This document shows positions 10,206 through 18,242 of a stretch of DNA of 64,000 bases, one piece after another. The stretch spans positions 1 to 64,000 of the forward strand of contig NZ_JABEQL010000010.1 in assembly GCF_014174215.1 (NCBI RefSeq). The letters run 5' to 3'. The notes under the pieces are model-generated. The model had not been told where the DNA came from, ran no database searches, and was given only the letters and a program-made list of their open reading frames with translations. Source of the DNA: Gluconacetobacter tumulicola (lineage in GTDB: Bacteria; Pseudomonadota; Alphaproteobacteria; Acetobacterales; Acetobacteraceae). Each line of letters opens with the position of its first letter. Within the stretch, counting starts at the first letter, position 1. The position numbers were made by a program, and so were the translations under genes.

Positions 10206-11015
10206 ATGGATGGTGATACGGACGCGCGGCGCGTGATCCTGCATGCGCAGGAGGATTTCGTCGGCATGCGGGCGGCGGGCCAACTGGCGGCGCGTACACT
10301 GGACATGATCGTGCCGCACGTTCGCGCGGGCGTGACGACCGGGGAACTGGACCGGCTGATTCATGATTTCATGATCGCGCACGGGGCCACGCCGGCGACG
10401 CTGGGCTATCGCGGCTATCCGAAATCGAGCTGCATTTCGCTCAATCACGTCGTCTGCCATGGGATTCCGGGCGACCGGCAGTTGCAGGATGGCGATATCC
10501 TGAACATCGACGTGACCGTGATCCTGGACGGCTGGTTCGGCGATACCAGCCGCATGTACACGGTCGGCGCGGTGCCGCGGAAAGCGGAGAAGCTGATCGA
10601 GGCGACCTATGAGGCGCTGATGCTGGGCATCGCCCAGGTGCGTCCGGGCAATACGCTGGGCGATATCGGGCATGCGATCCAGGAATTCGCCGAATCGCAT
10701 CGTTTTTCGGTGGTGCGCGATTTCTGCGGCCATGGCATCGGCCGCACCTTCCATGCCGCGCCGAACGTGCTGCATTACGGCCGCCCCGGCCAGGGGCTGG
10801 TGCTGCGTCCGGGCATGTTCTTCACCATCGAACCGATGCTCAATGGCGGCCGGCCGGACGTGAAGGTGCTCGATGACGGCTGGACAGCGGTGACGCGCGA
10901 CCGTTCGCTGTCGGCCCAGTTCGAACATATGCTGGGCGTGACCGAGGATGGGTGCGAAATCTTTACGCTTTCGCCCGCCGGTCTGGACCACCCGCCTTAT
11001 ACGGTCACGGCCTGA
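10206..11015 (+). CDS. map: Methionine aminopeptidase, type I
   Basis: Removes the initiator Met from nascent cytosolic proteins. The protein is 269 aa with the pita-bread fold motifs and all five metal ligands visible: Asp102 (NIDVT), Asp113 (GDTSRMY), His176 (CGHGIGRTFH), Glu209 (FFTIEPML) and Glu240 (SAQFEHMLGVTEDG). The catalytic His is in VVCHGIPGD. The start ATG 10206 has GAGGGGG 7 nt upstream. An in-frame ATG at 10182 has no ribosome-binding site, so I prefer the shorter form. It stands alone between the carboxypeptidase and ggt on the same strand. Confidence 0.96.
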   Translation: MDGDTDARRVILHAQEDFVGMRAAGQLAARTLDMIVPHVRAGVTTGELDRLIHDFMIAHGATPATLGYRGYPKSSCISLNHVVCHGIPGDRQLQDGDILNIDVTVILDGWFGDTSRMYTVGAVPRKAEKLIEATYEALMLGIAQVRPGNTLGDIGHAIQEFAESHRFSVVRDFCGHGIGRTFHAAPNVLHYGRPGQGLVLRPGMFFTIEPMLNGGRPDVKVLDDGWTAVTRDRSLSAQFEHMLGVTEDGCEIFTLSPAGLDHPPYTVTA

Positions 11016-11070
11016 TCCGATCACGGCTGGGCGTTCGTGACGGAAATCCCTTATCCTTGAAGGGTTTGTA

Positions 11071-12858
11071 ATGCGCTTTCCCCTGTTTCGAGTCCGCTGT
11101 GCGTCCCTCATGCTGGCGGGGTCGATGCTGGCGGCGCTGCCCGCCGGGGCGGCGCCGGCGACGCAGGGGGATGTGCTGACCTTCGGCCAGGCGCAGGCTG
11201 CCCTGCCGCCGCTGGCGCCGGCGCAGGGGGCGCATGGCATGGTCGTGTCGGCCCAGCATCTGGCCTCGGAGGTCGGGGCGCATATTCTGGCGCAGGGCGG
11301 CAACGCGGCGGATGCGGCGGTGGCGGTGGCCTATGCGCTGGCCGTGGTCTATCCGGCGGCGGGCAATATCGGTGGCGGCGGGTTCATGACGCTGCGCGCG
11401 CCGGACGGGCATGCGGTCTTCATCGATTTCCGAGAACATGCGCCGCTGGCCGCGACCGCAACCATGTATCAGGATGCCAAGGGGACGGTCGTGCCCAACC
11501 TGTCGATCGTGGGCTGGAAGGCCGTCGCGGTGCCGGGAACGGTGGCGGGCATGGACATGATCCTGCATCGCTGGGGGCATATGACGCGCCAGCAGGTGAT
11601 GGCGCCCGCGATCGCGCTGGCGCGGGACGGTTTTGTCCTGGCCGAGGGCGATGTGCAGTTGCTGAACACGTCGACCGCCGATTTCGCCCGCGATCCGGAG
11701 GCGCGGCGGATCTTCCTGCGGCCGGACGGCACGCCGTTGCAGGTCGGCGACCGCCTGGTGCAGGCCGACCTGGCCGACAGCCTGTCGCTGATCGCGCGAA
11801 GCGGGGCGGCGGCCTTCTATCGCGGGCCGATCGCCGATGCGATCGTCCAGGCCAGCAAGGTCGGGGGCGGCATTCTCCAGGCCGAGGATTTCCGCCGCTA
11901 CGCGCCCCGCGTGCTGCCGACGCTGACCTGCTCTTATCGGGGCTACAAGGTCGATACGGCCCCGCCGCCCAGCGGTGGCGGGGTGGCGCTGTGCGAGATG
12001 CTGACCATTCTCTCGGGCTATGACATGCACAGGCTCGGCCTGCACAGCGCGCCCGCGGTGCAGCGCGAGGTGGAGGCGATGCGCCGTGCCTATGCCGACC
12101 GGCAGGGTCTGGGCGACCCGGCCTTTGTGCAGAATCCGGTGACACATCTGATCGACCCGAGCTATGCGCGGCAGGTGCGGGCGGCGATTCCCACCGATCG
12201 CGCGGTGCCCTCGGCCGCGCTGACGCCCGGCCAGATCGAGCCCGAGAAGCACGAGACGACCCAGTTTTCGGTCGCCGACGACAAAGGCATGGCGATTTCG
12301 GTGACCTATACGCTGAACGGCTGGTTCGGCGCGAAGGTGATCGGCGGGCATACCGGCATTTTCCTGAATGACGAGATGGACGATTTCTCGTCCCGTCCGG
12401 GCGTGCCCAACATGTTCGGCATTGTCGGCAGCGCCGCCAATGCCATCGCGCCCGGCAAGACGCCGCTCTCGTCGATGTCGCCCACCATTCTGTCGCGCAA
12501 CGGCAAGCCGGTCATGGTGATCGGCAGTCCCGGCGGATCGCGCATTCCGACTATTGTGCTGTCCGCGATCCTGGGCGTGGTGGATTACGGGCTGGATATC
12601 CAGCAGGCGGTGGACCTGCCGCGCATCCACGAGCAATGGCAGCCCGAGCCGGTCGAGATCGAGCAGGGGGCGCTGACCGACGCGGTGGCGGCGACGCTGG
12701 AGCAGGAGGGATACAAGCTGGCGCCGCATGCGCCGTGGGGCGTGGCCGAGGGCATCCTGGTCGGTGCGCCGCGCCTGGGCGCGCGGCCTGTCGGGACGGC
12801 GCGCTATTTCGGCGGCTTCGACCGGCGGCATCCCGGCGGGGCGGCTGTCGGGGAGTAA
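11071..12858 (+). CDS. ggt: Gamma-glutamyltransferase
   Basis: A periplasmic gamma-glutamyl transpeptidase/hydrolase acting on glutathione and related peptides. It is 595 aa and made as a proenzyme. A signal peptide (SLMLAGSMLAALPAGAAPA) comes first. The large-subunit signature NIGGGGFMTLRAPDG is present. The autoprocessing point is before Thr396 in HETTQFSVADDKG, the nucleophile of the small subunit. Oxyanion and substrate-loop blocks PLSSMSPTI and GSPGGSRIPT follow. Start ATG 11071 with GAAGGG upstream. The family length is about 580 aa, so the gene is intact. Confidence 0.96.
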   Translation: MRFPLFRVRCASLMLAGSMLAALPAGAAPATQGDVLTFGQAQAALPPLAPAQGAHGMVVSAQHLASEVGAHILAQGGNAADAAVAVAYALAVVYPAAGNIGGGGFMTLRAPDGHAVFIDFREHAPLAATATMYQDAKGTVVPNLSIVGWKAVAVPGTVAGMDMILHRWGHMTRQQVMAPAIALARDGFVLAEGDVQLLNTSTADFARDPEARRIFLRPDGTPLQVGDRLVQADLADSLSLIARSGAAAFYRGPIADAIVQASKVGGGILQAEDFRRYAPRVLPTLTCSYRGYKVDTAPPPSGGGVALCEMLTILSGYDMHRLGLHSAPAVQREVEAMRRAYADRQGLGDPAFVQNPVTHLIDPSYARQVRAAIPTDRAVPSAALTPGQIEPEKHETTQFSVADDKGMAISVTYTLNGWFGAKVIGGHTGIFLNDEMDDFSSRPGVPNMFGIVGSAANAIAPGKTPLSSMSPTILSRNGKPVMVIGSPGGSRIPTIVLSAILGVVDYGLDIQQAVDLPRIHEQWQPEPVEIEQGALTDAVAATLEQEGYKLAPHAPWGVAEGILVGAPRLGARPVGTARYFGGFDRRHPGGAAVGE

Positions 12859-13072
12859 AGGCTGGTCCCGTGGCGGCTCTGCCGGTACGGGAAGTGTTTC
12901 TTCTTTCGGTCGCGCGATTCGGCCCGCATAAGGGAGAGCCTGCGTCGTGCGATCGGCCCGAGGGATTTTGGCTTTGGGGGTTATTGTAATAAAATCAAAA
13001 GATTGATGGATTTCTGATCCACGGGATGCGTCGGTGGCATGTTGAAACCGGCCTGCCGGCCCGTTGGCCCCC

Positions 13073-13100
13073 TTGTGCCCGCCACCCGTTTGCGTGCTAA
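13073..13100 (+). promoter_or_regulatory. Candidate promoter of ffs
   Basis: TTGTGC (13073-13078) and TGCTAA (13095-13100) are separated by 16 nt, and the SRP RNA 5' end at about 13107 falls 7 nt after the -10 box, as expected. It matches sigma-70 only partly. The 12859-13072 stretch before it holds an A/T-rich patch near 12968-13010 and no gene. Confidence 0.5.
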
Positions 13101-13106
13101 GAAGGT

Positions 13107-13208
13107 GGTGGGAGACCGGCAACGGACGGGCGCCTTGCCAACCCGGTCAGGTCCGGAAGGAAGCAGCCGCAGTGAGTTTCGCCCGGGTCGTCTGTCCGGT
13201 CTCCCACC
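13107..13208 (+). ncRNA. ffs: Signal recognition particle 4.5S RNA
   Basis: Bacterial small-type SRP RNA of about 102 nt. The ends GGTGGGAGACCGG (13107-13119) and CCGGTCTCCCACC (13196-13208) form a perfect 13-bp closing helix. The diagnostic apical domain reads GGTCAGGTCCGGAAGGAAGC with AGCCGCAGT after it, carrying the GGAA tetraloop and the Ffh-binding asymmetric loop. It sits just upstream of dnaX, a placement often seen in alphaproteobacteria. Ends are estimated from the helix. Confidence 0.97.
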
Positions 13209-13293
13209 TCGGGATTTCAGTGGTCCCTGAGATTTCAGCTTTCGATGATGCCGCCGCCCCGGATGCGGTGCTGCGCTCTCTCCGGAAATCGTG

Positions 13294-15324
13294 ATGACCG
13301 TGTCTTCGGACCAGGATGTTTCCGGGGACCCGGACCTGCCGCTTCCGCCCGATTCGGGCATGGGCCTGTTCGGGGACACCCCTGCACCCGCCGCCCCCAA
13401 GGCACCCGCGCCCACGCAGGGCCCCTATCGCGTGCTGGCGCGCAAATATCGCCCGACCACCCTCGATGACCTGATTGGTCAGGATTCCACCGTCCGCATC
13501 CTGCGCAATGCCTTTGCGCTGGGGCGGGTGGCCCATGCCTTCATGCTGACGGGCGTGCGTGGGGTGGGCAAGACGACCACCGCGCGTATCATTGCCCGGG
13601 CGCTGAACTGTGTCGGACCGGACGGTAACGGCGGGCCCACCGCCGATCCGTGTGGGGTGTGTGCCAATTGCGTGGCGATTCTGGCCGATCGCCACCCCGA
13701 CGTGCTGGAGATGGACGCGGCTTCGCGCACCGGCGTGGACGATGTGCGCGAGATCATCGAGGCCACGCGCTTCCGCCCGATGCAGGGGCGGATGAAGGTC
13801 TTCATCATCGACGAGGTCCACATGCTGTCGCGCAACGCGTTCAACGCGTTGCTCAAGACGCTGGAGGAGCCGCCGGCCCAGGTCACGTTTATCTTCGCCA
13901 CCACCGAACTGCGCAAGGTGCCGGTGACGGTGCTGTCGCGCTGCCAGCGATTCGATCTGCGCCGTGTGCCGCAAGCCGAACTGGCGGCCCATTTCGGCCG
14001 GATCGCCCGGGCCGAGGGCGCGGAGTGCACGCAGGATGCGCTGGCGCTGATCGCCCGTGCCGCCGACGGATCGGTGCGTGACGGGCTCTCGTTGCTGGAT
14101 CAGGCGATTGCCCAGGGTAGCGCCGAGGCTGATGGCGGGCCGATCGGCGCCGAGCGTGTGGCGGACATGCTGGGGCTGGCCGATCGTGGTCGGGTGTTCG
14201 ATCTGCTGGAAGCCGTGCTGTCGGGCCAGCCGGACCGGGCGCTGACCATTACCGACGAAGCCCATGCCCGTGGCGCCGATCTGGGCGTGATGCTGGGCGA
14301 CCTGCTGGAACTGATTCATACCGTCTCGCGCCTCAAGGCCGTGCCGGCGCTGCGTCAGGCCGCCGATCTGCCGGAGGCCGAGCGCGAGCGGGGCGGGGCG
14401 CTGGCCGACAGGCTGTCGGTGCCGGTGCTGGGGCGGACCTGGCAGATGCTGCTGAAAGGCCTGTCGGAGGTCGAGATGGCGGCCGACCGGCGCCAGGCGG
14501 CCGAAATGGTGCTGATCCGCCTGTGCTATGTGGCCGACCTGCCGCCGCCTGGCGATCTGGTGCGGCGCCTGACCGAGGGCGGCACTTCTGCGGTGGCCGG
14601 CCCGGCGGTGCGGAGCGGGGTATCCGATGGCGGGCCGAGCGCGAGCGGCGGCGGGATGGCGGTATCGGCTTCCGGCATGGCGGCCCCCGGGCGGCCGGGT
14701 GGCGGGCAGGTGATGGCCCATGGCGGGTTGCGGATGGTGGCCAATGGCGGCGTGCGGATTGCCGACTCGGTTGCCGACCCGGTGGTGCCGGAAGCTCCAG
14801 GCGAACTTCCGGACGCGCCGGTGCCGGAAGATGATATTCCGCCCGCGCTGACGACATGGCGCGCGGTCATGGCCTTCGTGTCCGGGCGGGATGCCATGCT
14901 GCATGGCCACATGCTGCATTCCACCCATCTGGTCGCCTTTGCGCCGCTGCGCATCGATATCCGGGTGCAGCGCGCCGGCCTGCCGGGGCTGGCCCGCCGG
15001 CTGGAAGCCCTGCTGCGCCGGGAGACCGGGCATGAATGGGAGGTCCGGTCCTCGACCGAGGAGGGGCAGGCGACGCTGGCGGAACAGGGTGCCCAGGTCA
15101 TCCAGTTTCATCGTGCGGCGGCCGAGAGCCACCCGCTGGTGCGAGCGATCTTCGCGCGCTTTCCCGACGCCGTACTCGGGGCGGTGACCGATCATTCCCT
15201 TGACGATTACGGGCTGCCGCCCGAAGAGGCGGCATCCGTCACGCTGGCGCCGGATCTGGAATTCGCCCCGCTCGATGCCGAACTGGTGGACGAGGACGAT
15301 CTGGACGCGGGCGACGAGAGGTAA
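13294..15324 (+). CDS. dnaX: DNA polymerase III subunits gamma/tau
   Basis: The clamp-loader ATPase, 676 aa. After a disordered N-terminus of about 45 residues come [20 protein letters not shown], Walker [14 protein letters not shown], a four-Cys zinc module (LNC...CGVCANC), Walker [10 protein letters not shown], sensor FATTE and the arginine-finger region [13 protein letters not shown]. Domain III and a Gly/Ala/Pro-rich linker (about 430-510) lead into a tau-like C-terminal domain. I see no A-run slippery site of the E. coli kind. ATG 13294 is preceded immediately by an in-frame GTG (13291). It begins the dnaX-ybaB-recR operon. Confidence 0.97.
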   Translation: MTVSSDQDVSGDPDLPLPPDSGMGLFGDTPAPAAPKAPAPTQGPYRVLARKYRPTTLDDLIGQDSTVRILRNAFALGRVAHAFMLTGVRGVGKTTTARIIARALNCVGPDGNGGPTADPCGVCANCVAILADRHPDVLEMDAASRTGVDDVREIIEATRFRPMQGRMKVFIIDEVHMLSRNAFNALLKTLEEPPAQVTFIFATTELRKVPVTVLSRCQRFDLRRVPQAELAAHFGRIARAEGAECTQDALALIARAADGSVRDGLSLLDQAIAQGSAEADGGPIGAERVADMLGLADRGRVFDLLEAVLSGQPDRALTITDEAHARGADLGVMLGDLLELIHTVSRLKAVPALRQAADLPEAERERGGALADRLSVPVLGRTWQMLLKGLSEVEMAADRRQAAEMVLIRLCYVADLPPPGDLVRRLTEGGTSAVAGPAVRSGVSDGGPSASGGGMAVSASGMAAPGRPGGGQVMAHGGLRMVANGGVRIADSVADPVVPEAPGELPDAPVPEDDIPPALTTWRAVMAFVSGRDAMLHGHMLHSTHLVAFAPLRIDIRVQRAGLPGLARRLEALLRRETGHEWEVRSSTEEGQATLAEQGAQVIQFHRAAAESHPLVRAIFARFPDAVLGAVTDHSLDDYGLPPEEAASVTLAPDLEFAPLDAELVDEDDLDAGDER

Positions 15325-15337
15325 GGAGAGACAGTCG

Positions 15338-15661
15338 ATGAAGAATCTTGCCGGGCTGATGAAGCAGGCCACCCAGATGCAGGCGCGCATGGAAGAGATG
15401 CAGTCCAAGCTGGAAGGCATGACGATCGAGGGCAGTGCCGGGGCCGGCATGGTGCAGGTGACGCTGAATGGCAAAGGCGACATGAGGGCCATCAAGGTCG
15501 ACCCCAAGCTGGCCGATCCGAACGAGATGGAAATGTTGCAGGACCTGATCGTTGCCGCCTGCGCCGATGCGCGCAAGCTGCTGGACGAGCGGGCGTCCGA
15601 GGAAATGAAGAAGGTCACGGGCGGGCTGAACCTGCCGGCGGGCCTGAAGCTGCCGTTCTAA
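15338..15661 (+). CDS. ybaB: YbaB/EbfC nucleoid-associated protein
   Basis: A 107-aa DNA-binding dimer of the YbaB/EbfC family. It starts [20 protein letters not shown], continues with a helical [20 protein letters not shown] and ends [12 protein letters not shown], all typical. AAGGAG (15323-15328) overlaps the dnaX stop region and precedes the ATG by about 9 nt. The conserved position between dnaX and recR supports the call and suggests a single transcript. Confidence 0.96.
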   Translation: MKNLAGLMKQATQMQARMEEMQSKLEGMTIEGSAGAGMVQVTLNGKGDMRAIKVDPKLADPNEMEMLQDLIVAACADARKLLDERASEEMKKVTGGLNLPAGLKLPF

Positions 15662-15686
15662 GAACCAACGCGGGTCAGGCGGACGC

Positions 15687-16283
15687 ATGGGTGGAGCGGA
15701 CATCGAACGGCTGATCGCGCTGTTGGCGCGTCTGCCGGGACTGGGGCCGCGTTCGGCCCGGCGCGCGGCGCTGGCGCTGCTGCGCCAGCCGCAGACGCGC
15801 ATGCTCCCGCTGGCCCAGGCGATGGAGCAGGCGGCGCGCTCGGTGCGGACCTGCTCCAGTTGCGGCAATCTGGATACGCACGACCCCTGCGGCATCTGCG
15901 CCGATCTGGCGCGCGACCGGGCGGTGGTCTGCGTGGTCGAGACGGTGGGCGACCTGTGGGCGCTGGAGCGTGCCTGCGTGCATCGCGGTGTCTATCAGGT
16001 GCTGGGCGGCACGCTGTCGGCGTTGTCGGGCACCGGCCCGGACGATCTGAATCTGGCGCCGCTGTTGGCACGGCTGGAAGAGGGCGGCGTGCGCGAGGTG
16101 ATCCTGGCGCTGGGGGCGACGGTCGAGGGTGCCGCGACCGCGCACTGGCTGCAGGACCGTCTGGCGGCCTATGATGTGCCGGTCAGCCGCGTCGGGCAGG
16201 GCGTGCCGATGGGCGGTGCCCTGGACGTGCTGGATGACGGGACGCTCGCCGCCGCCCTCACCGCCCGAAAAATCTGTTCGTAA
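15687..16283 (+). CDS. recR: Recombination protein RecR
   Basis: Gap-repair partner of RecF/RecO in recombination. The protein is 198 aa with the helix-hairpin-helix ARLPGLGPRSARRAAL, the C4 zinc finger CSSCGNLDTHDPCGIC, the Toprim domain opening VCVVETVGDLWALER, and the conserved ALGATVEGAATA and SRVGQGVPMGG blocks. It is the last gene of the dnaX-ybaB-recR operon. The last codons, KICS and the stop, are encoded within the left arm of repeat copy 3, so the C-terminus seems fitted to that element. Confidence 0.97.
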   Translation: MGGADIERLIALLARLPGLGPRSARRAALALLRQPQTRMLPLAQAMEQAARSVRTCSSCGNLDTHDPCGICADLARDRAVVCVVETVGDLWALERACVHRGVYQVLGGTLSALSGTGPDDLNLAPLLARLEEGGVREVILALGATVEGAATAHWLQDRLAAYDVPVSRVGQGVPMGGALDVLDDGTLAAALTARKICS

Positions 16284-16428
16284 ACGCGCGCTGGTGGCGA
16301 TCCGACGCGCGTCCGCTGTGCTCCGGTGCTCACGGCCATCAAGGCCGCTCCGGTGCTCGCGGACACACGCCGGGCGTGCCGCTGCGCGGCACTTTCGCTC
16401 ACCAGCCCACGTTTCCGAACAGATTTTT
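16268..16428 (+). repeat. Structured dispersed repeat, copy 3 (3' end of recR)
   Basis: This is the best complete copy. Left arm AAAAATCTGTTCGTAAACG (16268-16286) and right arm CGTTTCCGAACAGATTTTT (16410-16428) pair at 18 of 19 positions. The recR stop is in the left arm and the right arm ends in a T-run, so the whole thing could act as an intrinsic terminator with a long loop. The core is at 16289-16312. CGGCCATCAAGGCCG lies in the middle. The inner hairpin is GTGCCG/CGGCAC (16376-16381 with 16387-16392). GCTGGTG near the core can pair with CACCAGC near 16400. Confidence 0.9.
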
Positions 16429-16452
16429 GGAGATTTGGATTAAGGAGGGGGA

Positions 16453-17244
16453 ATGACGATGTGGCCGGTTTCTGAGGCGATTCCCCGGGTTGCTTTTGTG
16501 ACGGGTGGGGCGGTGCGGCTGGGGCGGGCCATTGCGCTGGCGCTGGCGGATGCGGGCTTTGACGTCGCCATTCATTATCGTTCGGGGGACGATGAGGCCC
16601 GGCGGACGGTGGAAGATATCGTGGCGCGCGGGCGGCGTGCCTGCATGCTGCGGGCCGATCTGGCCCATGAAGCCGAGGTGACGCCGCTGATCGCGCGGGT
16701 GCGGGCGGAGCTGGGGCCGGTGGGCGTGCTGGTGAACAATGCCAGCACGTTCGAGCGTGACGAATGGTTCGATGCCACCCGTGCCGGCTGGGATGCGCAT
16801 CTGGAGCCCAATCTGCGCGCGCCCTTCGTGCTGACGCAGGCCTTCGCGGGGCAGGTGCCCGAAGGGGCCGAGGGCATGGTGCTGAACATGCTCGACGAGC
16901 GCGTCTGGTCGCTGACGCCGCATTTCGTCAGCTATACGGTTTCGAAATCCGCGCTGTGGACGCTGACGCGCACCATGGCGCTGGCGCTGGCGCCAAGGCG
17001 CATCCGCGTCAACGCCATCGGGCCCGGCCCCGCCCTGCCCAGCCCGCGCCAGAGCGTGGAACAGTTCGCGCGGCAATGCGCCTCGGTGCCGATGGGGCGG
17101 GGGACCGATCCTGACGAGATCGCGCGGGCCGCGTTGTCGCTGCTGTGCCTGCCGTCGGTCACAGGGCAGATGCTGGCGCTGGATGGCGGGCAGCATCTGC
17201 AATGGTCGCCGGCGCCCCCGTCCGGCCTGACTCCGGAAGAGTAA
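16453..17244 (+). CDS. folM: FolM/PTR1-like pteridine reductase (SDR)
   Basis: A 263-aa short-chain reductase with TGGAVRLGRAIA, the TGxxxRLG form of the nucleotide motif used by FolM and protozoan PTR1. The active site is Asp148, Tyr161, Lys165 (NMLDER... and SYTVSK): Asp replaces the usual SDR serine 13 residues before Tyr, as in PTR1. FolM reduces dihydromonapterin or dihydrofolate with NADPH. The neighbour folB, 20 nt downstream, supports a pterin substrate. The start ATG 16453 has AAGGAGG close upstream; ATG 16459 is an alternative. Specificity is inferred. Confidence 0.8.
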   Translation: MTMWPVSEAIPRVAFVTGGAVRLGRAIALALADAGFDVAIHYRSGDDEARRTVEDIVARGRRACMLRADLAHEAEVTPLIARVRAELGPVGVLVNNASTFERDEWFDATRAGWDAHLEPNLRAPFVLTQAFAGQVPEGAEGMVLNMLDERVWSLTPHFVSYTVSKSALWTLTRTMALALAPRRIRVNAIGPGPALPSPRQSVEQFARQCASVPMGRGTDPDEIARAALSLLCLPSVTGQMLALDGGQHLQWSPAPPSGLTPEE

Positions 17245-17264
17245 CCAGAACAGGAAGCCGTTCG

Positions 17265-17663
17265 ATGTCCATTTTCGCCGCCTGGCCGGTCCAGCCTCCG
17301 CTGCGCCGCGTGTTCCTGAAGGACATGGCGCTTCAGGCCAATATCGGGATCTATCCCCACGAGCAGGGCGTCACCCAGCGTATCCGGGTGAATATCTCGT
17401 TCGGCGTGCCGGACGAGCCGGGGCTGACGGTCGGCCGCGACGATCTGAGCCGCACCGTGTCGTATGAACGGATCGTGCTGATGGTGCGGCGGATTATCGC
17501 CGAGGGCCATGTGCGCCTGGTCGAGACGCTGGCCGAGCGAATCGCCATCGGCGTGCTGGCCGACGAGCGGGTGCATGTGGTGCGGGTACGGGTCGAGAAG
17601 CTGGACATCTTCGACGATCTCGATGCCGTGGGCGTCGAGATCGAGCGCTGGCAACCCGACTGA
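17265..17663 (+). CDS. folB: Dihydroneopterin aldolase
   Basis: A folate-pathway enzyme converting dihydroneopterin to hydroxymethyl-dihydropterin and glycolaldehyde. It is 132 aa with the T-fold signature: RVFLKDMALQANIGIYPHEQ, the pterin-binding YERIV region, VRLVETLAERIAIGVL, and VRVEKLDIFDDLDAVGVEIE with the catalytic Lys. A CAGGAAG precedes ATG 17265. It is placed behind the FolM-like reductase and ended by two strong hairpins. Confidence 0.95.
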   Translation: MSIFAAWPVQPPLRRVFLKDMALQANIGIYPHEQGVTQRIRVNISFGVPDEPGLTVGRDDLSRTVSYERIVLMVRRIIAEGHVRLVETLAERIAIGVLADERVHVVRVRVEKLDIFDDLDAVGVEIERWQPD

Positions 17664-17666
17664 CAA

Positions 17667-17714
17667 GGCCGTTGTCGAACGGCCTCTGGAAGGTCCCCCG
17701 CCCGAAGGCGGGGG
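17667..17714. terminator. Paired hairpins between convergent folB and the FYDLN gene
   Basis: Hairpin 1 is GGCCGTT-GTCG-AACGGCC (17667-17684). Hairpin 2 is CCCCCGCC-CGAA-GGCGGGGG (17695-17714), a perfect 8-bp stem with a stable CGAA tetraloop, 6 nt from the stop of the minus-strand gene. There are no long T-runs. They probably stop or pause transcription from both sides. Confidence 0.65.
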
Positions 17715-17720
17715 AGAGGG

Positions 17721-18047
17721 TCAGCTATCGTGCTCGTCGGAGTCGGTGCTGACGTCGATGTCGGCGCTGATCTCGTCGTCATCGTCGTCCAGATCCGACG
17801 TATCTTCCATCACGTCGTCATCAGCCTCGTCGTCGGCATCCAGATCGACGGCGGTGTCGATGTCACCGTCCTGGGCCTTTTTCGGGCTCTCGGGGACGGC
17901 ATCGGTGGGGGTACGGCGCGGGCGGGGCACATCCGCCGGTTGCTCGGTGCCGCATTTCGGGCAGATGACCGGGCTTTTGCCCAGATCGTAGAAACGGGCG
18001 CCGCAGGAGACACAGACGCGCTTGGTGCCGAGATTAGGCTGGGCCAT
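17721..18047 (-). CDS. FYDLN acid protein (TIGR02300)
   Basis: A 108-aa alphaproteobacterial protein of unknown function. The N-terminal zinc-ribbon-like part is NLGTKRVCVSCGARFYDLGK and VICPKCGTEQP (two CxxC pairs). The rest is a strongly acidic, probably disordered tail with runs of Asp (DLDDDDDEISADID). That layout defines TIGR02300; here FYDLG replaces FYDLN. It is divergent from aroA, and TTGACA on the minus strand at 18138-18143 is a possible -35 element, though I see no good -10. Confidence 0.88.
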   Translation of the reverse strand: MAQPNLGTKRVCVSCGARFYDLGKSPVICPKCGTEQPADVPRPRRTPTDAVPESPKKAQDGDIDTAVDLDADDEADDDVMEDTSDLDDDDDEISADIDVSTDSDEHDS

Positions 18048-18242
18048 GCTTGAAACCTGTCGATCCTGGAGTGGGTTGGACAAAAGCCGCGGCGAAGGCT
18101 GCTCAGGGCGGAGCCCCATGCCAGCTTGCGCGCCGCATGTCAAACCGCGATCGTGGCATCTGCGACATTCCGGCGTTTTTTGATGTCGGGATGCACACCG
18201 GTAATTGACTTCGCTGCGAACAATCCGGAAGGGATTGGTCCC

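Noticed and set aside
11005-13122. A 705-codon minus-strand frame covering ggt and the start of ffs
   Set aside because: It is antisense to ggt and runs into the SRP RNA gene; a coding sequence there would conflict with both.
13294-15324. Programmed frameshift in dnaX producing gamma
   Set aside because: I found no A-rich slippery heptamer with a following stem-loop in the expected region, so only the full-length product is supported.
16268-16428. Integron attC site or CRISPR-like array as explanation of the dispersed repeat
   Set aside because: There is no integrase, no RYYYAAC/GTTRRRY boundary pair, no regular repeat-spacer spacing, and the copies are scattered many kilobases apart in housekeeping regions.
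18126-18242. Longer N-terminus for aroA from 18126
   Set aside because: The extra 39 residues do not resemble any EPSP synthase, and the AAGGGA before ATG 18243 gives a normal start.
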